From CAYQQR01 sp964420035 (GTDB lineage Bacteria > Bacteroidota > Bacteroidia > Bacteroidales > SM23-62), in contig CAYQQR010000013.1 in assembly GCA_964420035.1 (NCBI GenBank), forward strand, positions 18,484-82,483: a stretch of 64,000 nt of DNA, given 5' to 3'. The notes beneath the pieces were generated by a model that was not told where the DNA came from, made no database searches, and worked only from the letters and a program-made list of their open reading frames with translations. The position numbers and the translations under genes were made by a program. This document shows, in pieces, positions 59,191 to 64,000 of this stretch. The first letter of the stretch is position 1. Every line of letters begins with the position of its first letter.

Positions 59191-59359
59191 CATAAAATAA
59201 ACAATTATCGTGCCCTTTAGTTTTTTGAAAACCCGCCCCAGCCAGGATTAGCAATGATAAGTTTTTGTAAATTTTCCCTGCCGGGTCAAATTCTATGTTT
59301 TGCAATAGTTTAACCGGGGATTTAGACCTTTATTTTATTGGAGAACAATATGTTGTAAT

Positions 59360-59367
59360 TATATTTG
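59360..59367 (+). promoter_or_regulatory. Promoter of the biotin ligase gene (likely leaderless)
   Basis: TATATTTG matches TAnnTTTG and an ATTG lies 19 bp before it at the -33 position (59337-59340). The ATG at 59373 is only 5 bp past the element, so transcription should begin at or next to the start codon. Confidence 0.65.
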
Positions 59368-59372
59368 TTCTA

Positions 59373-60110
59373 ATGATCGGAAGTCAGCTAATACTAAGAC
59401 AGGAGGTCGGGTCCACCAATTCATTTGCATCGGAGCTTTTGGAAGAGGATGCAGTAAAGGACGGAACTGTCATAGTGGCAGGTTACCAGAGCCGTGGACG
59501 GGGGCATGGTAAAAATAACTGGCATAGTGAACGGGACAAGAATTTACTACTGAGCATCATCCTTCTTCCGGATTTCCTTCGTGCCGGGGAGCAGTTTCTC
59601 ATTTCCGAATTCATTTCATTGGGACTCTGTGACTTTCTGAGCAGGGAGCTGCTTCATGTCAGCATTAAATGGCCCAACGATATCCTGGTGGGAAGCAAGA
59701 AAATAGGGGGAATTTTGATAGAAAATGCCATCGAACAGGATCATATCCTGCATTCCATTGCCGGGATCGGATTGAACGTTAACCAGGTGAAATTCCCGAA
59801 GGATGTGCCCAATGCAACCTCCATGCGCCAAATTACGGGGAAGGAATATGATCCGGAACGGGTCAGGCAGGCCTTGTTGAATGCCCTGGACTGCAGGTAT
59901 GAAATGCTCCGCGGCGGGAACTACGAGATCTCGCGGGCGGATTATCGCAAATATCTTTACCGGCTCAATATCTTATCCACTTTTAAAGCCGGTGACCGTG
60001 AGTTTAAGGCATGGATCTATGATATCGACCCCAGCGGCGAACTGATCCTTCACCGGGAAAACGGGCAGGAGGAACGCTTTGGTTTCAAGGAGGTGGAGTT
60101 CATGGATTAA
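59373..60110 (+). CDS. birA: Biotin--[acetyl-CoA-carboxylase] ligase
   Basis: Attaches biotin to carboxylase carrier domains. The 245-residue catalytic-only protein (no N-terminal DNA-binding domain, so not a repressor) has the family motifs EVGSTNSFASELL, QSRGRGHGKNNWHS and IKWPNDILVGSKKIGGILIE, followed by the SH3-like C-terminus. The start at 59373 gives MIGSQLILRQ; a start at 59295 would include a promoter and extra hydrophobic residues. Its 3' end overlaps the convergent SRPBCC gene by 4 bp. Confidence 0.94.
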   Translation: MIGSQLILRQEVGSTNSFASELLEEDAVKDGTVIVAGYQSRGRGHGKNNWHSERDKNLLLSIILLPDFLRAGEQFLISEFISLGLCDFLSRELLHVSIKWPNDILVGSKKIGGILIENAIEQDHILHSIAGIGLNVNQVKFPKDVPNATSMRQITGKEYDPERVRQALLNALDCRYEMLRGGNYEISRADYRKYLYRLNILSTFKAGDREFKAWIYDIDPSGELILHRENGQEERFGFKEVEFMD

Positions 60111-60514
60111 TGGAATTCCATTTCTTCCATTTTCTCGACAAGCAGGTCAACAAAATTTTTCAGGGGCTTTTTCACCATGGCCATCATCATGGGATTGATC
60201 CCGGGTTCTACGGAGATCTTCACGCGGGTATCCTTTTCTTCAATGGCCTTTAATTGTATCCAGAAAGTAAAGTGAACCATTCCCTGGGCCACCCCTTCAA
60301 GTTTTATCAGTTCATGAGCTTTTCTTTCTATGATCTCCAGTTTAATTTCTCCTACACCATCAACATCGAAACTGCACTGACCGCCTTCGGCCCTCCAGTT
60401 ACTGACCTTATCAGCAGGTATGAGTTGTTCAAAGTTGTTGAAATCGGTGAGATAATTGTAGACCGGTTCCGGGTTGTTGTCTATCTTTCCTGTTTTACTT
60501 TCAATCTTTGCCAT
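60107..60514 (-). CDS. SRPBCC (START-like) family protein
   Basis: A 135-residue protein with the helix-grip fold pattern: N-terminal strand SKTGKIDNNPEPVYNYLTDFNNFEQLIP, then beta strands alternating (GVGEIKLEIIERKAHELIKLEGV, FTFWIQLKAIEEKDTRVKISVEPG) and a long C-terminal helix. Such proteins bind hydrophobic ligands, and none has a known function in this context. It is 21 bp downstream of pyrE and co-directional, so likely in the same transcript. Confidence 0.8.
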   Translation of the reverse strand: MAKIESKTGKIDNNPEPVYNYLTDFNNFEQLIPADKVSNWRAEGGQCSFDVDGVGEIKLEIIERKAHELIKLEGVAQGMVHFTFWIQLKAIEEKDTRVKISVEPGINPMMMAMVKKPLKNFVDLLVEKMEEMEFH

Positions 60515-60535
60515 TTTTTTCTTGAAATAAACGTG

Positions 60536-61168
60536 CTACGAGGGGTTCCAGTGCTGGGGATCATGGCGCCACTTTTCCAGCAGTTCCAGTTCACTTTTTT
60601 TTATGTATCCGCTCTTTACTGCCAGTCCCGATAGCGTTGGATAATCGGTTAAGGTATGTAAGCTGCAGTTGTATTGTTTAAAACGCTCCCGGGCCAGGGG
60701 AAAACCATAGCTGAATATGGCCAGCATACCCAGGACCTCGGCCTGTGCCCGGCGCAATGCTTCCACGGTGCCCAGACTGCTACTTCCTGTTGATACCAGG
60801 TCTTCAATAACAATGGTTTTTTGTCCTTGCTCCAACCTGCCTTCAATCCGGTTTTCTAAACCATGGGTCTTTTGAGCTGATCTTACATAAACCATCGGCA
60901 GGTTAAACTCTTGTGCTACAAGCGCTGCCTGGGCTATGCCTCCCGTGGCTACCCCGGCAACAAGCTCCGTTTCGGTATAATTTTCTTTGATGAGTTGAAC
61001 AAAAGCATCCCGGATATAAGTTCTGATCTCAGGATAGGAGAGCGTAATGCGGCTGTCACAGTAAAGGGGTGATTTCCACCCGGATGCCCAGGTAAAGGGT
61101 TTTGCAGTATCTAGTTTAATTGCTTTACTTTGCAGCAGGTAACCGGCAACTTTTTCCGCAGAATTCAT
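60536..61168 (-). CDS. pyrE: Orotate phosphoribosyltransferase
   Basis: Makes orotidine monophosphate in pyrimidine synthesis. The 210-residue enzyme has the PRPP motif TIVIEDLVSTGSSSLGTVEAL and the FTWASGWKSPLYCDSR block. The start is ATG 61168; the 9-codon longer start at 61195 lies beyond the -7 promoter (61173-61180). The -7 element ends 4 bp before the ATG, so the message should be leaderless. The divergent Nudix ATG is only 7 bp away. Confidence 0.96.
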   Translation of the reverse strand: MNSAEKVAGYLLQSKAIKLDTAKPFTWASGWKSPLYCDSRITLSYPEIRTYIRDAFVQLIKENYTETELVAGVATGGIAQAALVAQEFNLPMVYVRSAQKTHGLENRIEGRLEQGQKTIVIEDLVSTGSSSLGTVEALRRAQAEVLGMLAIFSYGFPLARERFKQYNCSLHTLTDYPTLSGLAVKSGYIKKSELELLEKWRHDPQHWNPS

Positions 61169-61172
61169 TGGG

Positions 61173-61180
61173 CAAATGTA
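61173..61180 (-). promoter_or_regulatory. -7 promoter element for pyrE (leaderless, overlaps Nudix start)
   Basis: Minus-strand TACATTTG matches TAnnTTTG and ends 4 bp before the pyrE ATG. It overlaps the first codons of the divergent Nudix gene (ATG 61176), so the two start regions share DNA. Confidence 0.6.
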
Positions 61181-61787
61181 TAAAGTTTTTTTCAACGACA
61201 GAACAATCTTAATCGGTGCAGATCATGACAGAATGCTCAGTGATAACCCGGCTATTGTTCACAACTATAAGTCGAAAGAAGAGCTCAGGAATGTGATCGA
61301 TGACTTTTTGAACCGGGAAAAGATAGGGGACCTGCTTCTTTGCCATTCTGATCCGGATAATTTGTTCGAAGATTTCAAGTCCTTATTTCGTTGCATGCCG
61401 GCTGCCGGCGGACTGGTCGTCAATACAAAGGGTGAGTACCTTGGAATTCTGAAACGCGGCCGCTGGGACCTGCCCAAGGGTAAGGTGGACGGAAACGAGT
61501 CGTTGCAAGAGGCAGCGCTCAGGGAGATCACGGAAGAATGCGGGATTACTGCAATGAAGATAGACAGGACACTCAATACAACCTATCATATTTTTTTTCA
61601 GGGAGATCAGCGGATTTTAAAATGTACCCATTGGTTCCGGATTACCTACCACGGGGATGAAAAACTGAAACCCCAGGCCAAAGAGAACATCAAAGAGGTT
61701 AAATGGATTACGGATAAAGAAGAAGCCATCTTCCGGGATTCAACCTATCCCTCTATCATTGAGATACTGGATCAAAGATCCCCGTGA
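61176..61787 (+). CDS. Nudix hydrolase
   Basis: A 203-residue Nudix protein with a perfect Nudix box (GKVDGNESLQEAALREITEE, then CGI): Gly, then Glu, then REITEECGI as in GX5EX7REUXEEXGU. The first 70 residues are an unusual N-terminal extension (VIDDFLNREKIGDLLLCHSDPDNLFEDFKSLF) with no clear domain. The substrate, a nucleoside diphosphate linked to another moiety, is not readable. It is divergent from pyrE and its 3' end overlaps the convergent TlpA-like gene by 16 bp. Confidence 0.88.
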   Translation: MYKVFFNDRTILIGADHDRMLSDNPAIVHNYKSKEELRNVIDDFLNREKIGDLLLCHSDPDNLFEDFKSLFRCMPAAGGLVVNTKGEYLGILKRGRWDLPKGKVDGNESLQEAALREITEECGITAMKIDRTLNTTYHIFFQGDQRILKCTHWFRITYHGDEKLKPQAKENIKEVKWITDKEEAIFRDSTYPSIIEILDQRSP

Positions 61788-63211
61788 GCCTTCAGTATAT
61801 TGAAAAGCTTGGGCTCAAAATTTTCCGACATCGCGGGAGCCGGAGACTGCAGTAACTTACCGTCCGGACCGATCAGGTAATAGGTGGGGAAGGCACGGAT
61901 ATCATAATCGGAAAGGACCTGGGGCTGATTCCCGTAATGCAGGATGGTCCACTGATATTCTTTATTATTGATATAATCCCTCAGCTGATCCAGGTCTTCG
62001 TCTACGGTTATGGTGACTATCTCGAGCCGGTCGCCCAGCCTTTTGTTCATATCCTGCAAAAGCTGCATTTCCTTTAGGCAGGCATAACCCGATACGTTAC
62101 AAAAACCAAGGTAGACGTATTCTCCTTTGAAATCGGACAAACGCACCAGGTTGCTGTCCAGGTCATATAACTCAAACGAAGGAGGAGCATAACCCACCAG
62201 GAGTTCAGTGATCTTTTGCCTGATGTCGGCGGCAATGTTTTTATGTTTCGGGTAGGAAGTGTGCACTGAGAGACTGTCGAGGATATTCAGCAAGGCACTT
62301 CTGTAGAAAGGGTCCCGGTAAAACCCGTCATGAATGCTTTTCAGAATGACCAGTTCTGCCAGCTGCTCGTCCAGCACCTTGTCTTCCAGCAGTATGTCTT
62401 TCAACTGATGAAAGTCCTGTTCCACATTGATGGCATGGATCAGTTCTTCACCCATGTCGCCCCTGGAATAAAAAACAAAATACTGGTCATAAACCTGGTT
62501 AAAGAGGTCCATATAAGCAGGATGACCGTATAAAATGGGTTGATCCTTGAAATATTCGCCGGAGATCTTACTGGCTTTCTTCTGCATGGAAAGGATCCTG
62601 AGCATACCGATACGGTATCTTTTATAATCCAGGAAGTATGGGTGGCTGTAATCCTGAAAGGATTCTTCAATTTTTTCAATGCTCTTTTCCATTTCATCCA
62701 CGTTTTCCTGAATGTAGACATCTACAGCATGCTTGTAATAATAAGGATAGAATGTATTGTCGAATATGCGGATGATCAGGTTCAGCTCGGAGATAATATC
62801 CATACTGCTGTCCGCTTCTTGTTGTAAAGCGAACTTTTTCTTTGGGGTCAGGTGCCGTAATCGTTCCTGAAAATAGGGATTCATTTCTTCCTGTTCGGTC
62901 TTTTCCTGACAGGGAGGTAGATTGACCACATATTCGTAACCCGGCTCTGCATAGAAGAACATAAAGTATACGCCCGAGCGGATGAAAACATAGGATATTT
63001 TTTCAGCATCAAAACGGAATTCATAGGTTTCATCTTCACCAACCCGGCTGGTGTCAATGCCTTCTTCCGAATAAGAGATCAGGTTGGAATAGCTTTGGAG
63101 CATCAGGGAATGACCCGCGTAACCCGGTGCTTTTCCACGGATGACCACCTGTGCACTGGCCGGGGCCAGGCAGCAGAATAGGAATAAGAACAGGATGTAA
63201 GGTATTTTCAT
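61772..63211 (-). CDS. Secreted TlpA-like thioredoxin-fold protein without CxxC
   Basis: A 479-residue exported protein. Signal peptide (MKIPYILFLFLFCCLAPASAQ) starts at 63211, 1 bp from the coaD stop (a 4-codon longer start is less likely). Residues about 25-100 form a beta-sandwich of the DUF4369 type (VVIRGKAPGYAGHSLMLQSYS), a helical middle follows (about 105-330), and a TlpA/AhpC-like domain ends the protein (YAPPSFELYDLDSNLVRLSDFKGEYVYLGF...). Where the redox CxxC is expected there is CNVSGYAC, so a classical disulphide exchange site is absent. Likely co-transcribed after coaD. Confidence 0.8.
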   Translation of the reverse strand: MKIPYILFLFLFCCLAPASAQVVIRGKAPGYAGHSLMLQSYSNLISYSEEGIDTSRVGEDETYEFRFDAEKISYVFIRSGVYFMFFYAEPGYEYVVNLPPCQEKTEQEEMNPYFQERLRHLTPKKKFALQQEADSSMDIISELNLIIRIFDNTFYPYYYKHAVDVYIQENVDEMEKSIEKIEESFQDYSHPYFLDYKRYRIGMLRILSMQKKASKISGEYFKDQPILYGHPAYMDLFNQVYDQYFVFYSRGDMGEELIHAINVEQDFHQLKDILLEDKVLDEQLAELVILKSIHDGFYRDPFYRSALLNILDSLSVHTSYPKHKNIAADIRQKITELLVGYAPPSFELYDLDSNLVRLSDFKGEYVYLGFCNVSGYACLKEMQLLQDMNKRLGDRLEIVTITVDEDLDQLRDYINNKEYQWTILHYGNQPQVLSDYDIRAFPTYYLIGPDGKLLQSPAPAMSENFEPKLFNILKAHGDL

Positions 63212-63212
63212 A

Positions 63213-63686
63213 TCAGAATTCAAAATCTTCCATACTCAGTTTGGCCGGAACGAACTTCCGGGCATCTCCCTTTTGCCGGATAATATCACGAACGATGGAA
63301 GACTTGATAAAAGTATGTTCAGGGGTGGTGAGCAGGAATACCGTTTCAATACCCTGTTCCATGGCCTTGTTGACCTGGGCGATGGCCCTTTCATACTCAA
63401 AATCCTCCGAGGTCCGTAATCCCCTGAGCAGATACCGGGCTTTCTGTTTATTACAGTATTCCACCGTTAAGCCTTCATAACTATCCACTTGAATTCGCGG
63501 TTCATCATCAAAAACCTTTCTGATCCAGGATAGTCTTTTTGAAAGCGGGAAAAAACCCTGCTTGTTGGTGTTGAAGCCGATGGCTATGATGACCTTGTCG
63601 AACAAAGGCAGGGCCCTGCGAACAATCGATTCATGACCTACGGTAAAGGGATCAAAGGAGCCCGGGAAGACGGCAATTCGGTCCAT
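63213..63686 (-). CDS. coaD: Phosphopantetheine adenylyltransferase
   Basis: Makes dephospho-CoA from 4'-phosphopantetheine and ATP. The 157-residue enzyme has GSFDPFTVGH (the TxGH motif residues 15-18) near its start and the C-terminal motif IKSSIVRDI. The true start is ATG 63686, which gives a normal N-terminus MDRIAVFPG. A longer open frame to 63863 is formed only by the decamer repeat upstream and is not used. Confidence 0.97.
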   Translation of the reverse strand: MDRIAVFPGSFDPFTVGHESIVRRALPLFDKVIIAIGFNTNKQGFFPLSKRLSWIRKVFDDEPRIQVDSYEGLTVEYCNKQKARYLLRGLRTSEDFEYERAIAQVNKAMEQGIETVFLLTTPEHTFIKSSIVRDIIRQKGDARKFVPAKLSMEDFEF

Positions 63687-63700
63687 GGTTGTAATTTTTT

Positions 63701-63708
63701 CAAAGGTA
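63701..63708 (-). promoter_or_regulatory. -7 promoter element for coaD
   Basis: Minus-strand TACCTTTG matches TAnnTTTG, 14 bp upstream of ATG 63686, confirming the short start. Confidence 0.55.
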
Positions 63709-63734
63709 GGAAAAGTAAATGTTATTAACTGTTT

Positions 63735-63834
63735 CAAACGGTGCCAAACGGTACCAAACGATACTGAACGGTGCCAAACGGTGCCAAACGGTACTGAACG
63801 GTGCCTAACGGATCCAAACGGTGCTAAACGGTAC
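63735..63834 (+). repeat. Decamer tandem repeat, ten copies of CAAACGGTGC
   Basis: Ten units of 10 bp, consensus CAAACGGTGC with variants such as TGAACGGTGC and CAAACGGTAC, run without a break. The unit length equals about one helical turn. The array begins 27 bp past the coaD -7 element. The non-gene spacer from 63687 to the window end (314 bp) holds this array, the heptamer element after it and one stem-loop; I see no gene in it. Confidence 0.9.
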
Positions 63835-63886
63835 TCACACCCATACCCAATTCCCACACTCAATTCTGAATTCTGAATTCTGAATC
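63835..63886 (+). repeat. TTCTGAA heptamer element, copy of the 53.3 kb repeat
   Basis: A C-rich stretch with CCCATACCC and ATTCCCACACT, then the heptamer TTCTGAA three times in phase (63864-63884). The same order of motifs, in related sequence, occurs beside the flavodiiron gene at about 53300-53372 and reversed at 53237-53280, showing a dispersed element. Confidence 0.75.
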
Positions 63887-63923
63887 ACTACTGTCCGGAG
63901 AAAGTTGAAAAATAACTAAGAAA

Positions 63924-63947
63924 AGAGGGAGATTTTACCCTCCCTCT
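63924..63947 (-). terminator. Stem-loop, probable terminator of a gene to the right of the window
   Basis: AGAGGGAG/CTCCCTCT form an 8-bp stem with an 8-nt loop. On the minus strand the stem is followed by the T-rich TTTCTTAGTTATTTTTC, which fits an intrinsic terminator for a leftward gene beyond the right edge. Confidence 0.55.
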
Positions 63948-64000
63948 AGTATAACGTTCTTTAAATAACATATCATATAGTTGTAAATTCCTCCATCTTA

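Noticed and set aside
63687..63863. N-terminal extension of coaD by 59 residues
   Set aside because: The extra residues are translated decamer repeat; the family N-terminus and the -7 promoter place the start at 63686.

Overview
The window is an unbroken stretch of ordinary chromosome from a member of the Bacteroidota, most likely a Bacteroidales/Marinilabiliales-type anaerobe. Three things point there. A very large secreted protein ends in a type IX secretion (T9SS) type A sorting domain. The recognisable promoters carry the Bacteroidota -7 element TAnnTTTG (14 sites), usually without a good Shine-Dalgarno sequence. The core genes (LysS with a C-terminal extension, RecJ, FtsH, ParE/ParC, short Pgi) have Bacteroidota-type lengths and motifs. 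I saw no rRNA, tRNA, CRISPR array, prophage or insertion sequence.

Layout. 0-6.3 kb: the end of purH, then the rod-shape/elongasome operon mreB-mreC-mreD-mrdA(PBP2)-rodA. 6.4-11.4 kb: a KamA-like radical SAM protein, an AcpH-like hydrolase, a homologue of cyclic 2,3-diphosphoglycerate synthetase, and pgi. 11.8-15.2 kb: a patatin-like lipase, then a ThuA-like protein and two DUF1080 proteins that suggest handling of 3-keto sugars. 15.3-24 kb: lysS, the lipA-lipB-recJ operon, and a leftward purE / outer-membrane-protein / helix-hairpin-helix barrel operon. 24.2-35.6 kb: hpt, adk, obg, a PAP2 phosphatase, lplA, plsC, an unknown Rossmann-like protein, parE-parC-aroK and a YhhQ transporter. 35.9-53.2 kb: an accessory block of seven co-directional genes, described below. 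53.4-63.7 kb: a frameshifted flavodiiron gene, a small secreted Lys/Glu/Cys-rich protein, the operon rsfS-ftsH-DUF2007-cdsA-psd, birA, pyrE with an SRPBCC protein, a Nudix hydrolase, a TlpA-like protein and coaD.

The most unusual gene block is 35.9-53.2 kb. In order it encodes an MFS/ADP-translocase-like membrane protein fused to HEAT repeats and a degenerate cyclic-nucleotide-binding-like domain; a membrane sensor with a HAMP domain, coiled coil and SpoIIE/PP2C phosphatase; a soluble protein with TIR/DUF4062-like domains; an nSTAND1 ATPase with a transmembrane helix, long coiled coil and seven WD40 repeats; an outer-membrane beta-barrel; a beta-propeller-like lipoprotein; and a 1.7-kb-residue-scale (about 1740 aa) T9SS adhesin-like protein. 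Gaps between the first six genes are 1 to 18 bp. This looks like an NLR-like sensing module wired to a phosphatase and to cell-surface output. Its function is unknown to me.

The second unusual signal is in the non-coding DNA. At least eight spacers, and one point inside lysS, hold short tandem repeats of 7 (sometimes 8, 10 or 14) bases. Several are arranged as facing arms that could fold into long hairpins, and one spacer also holds a run of about seven mini-hairpins. The unit sequence differs by family but the architecture recurs, much like the heptameric STRR repeats of cyanobacteria.
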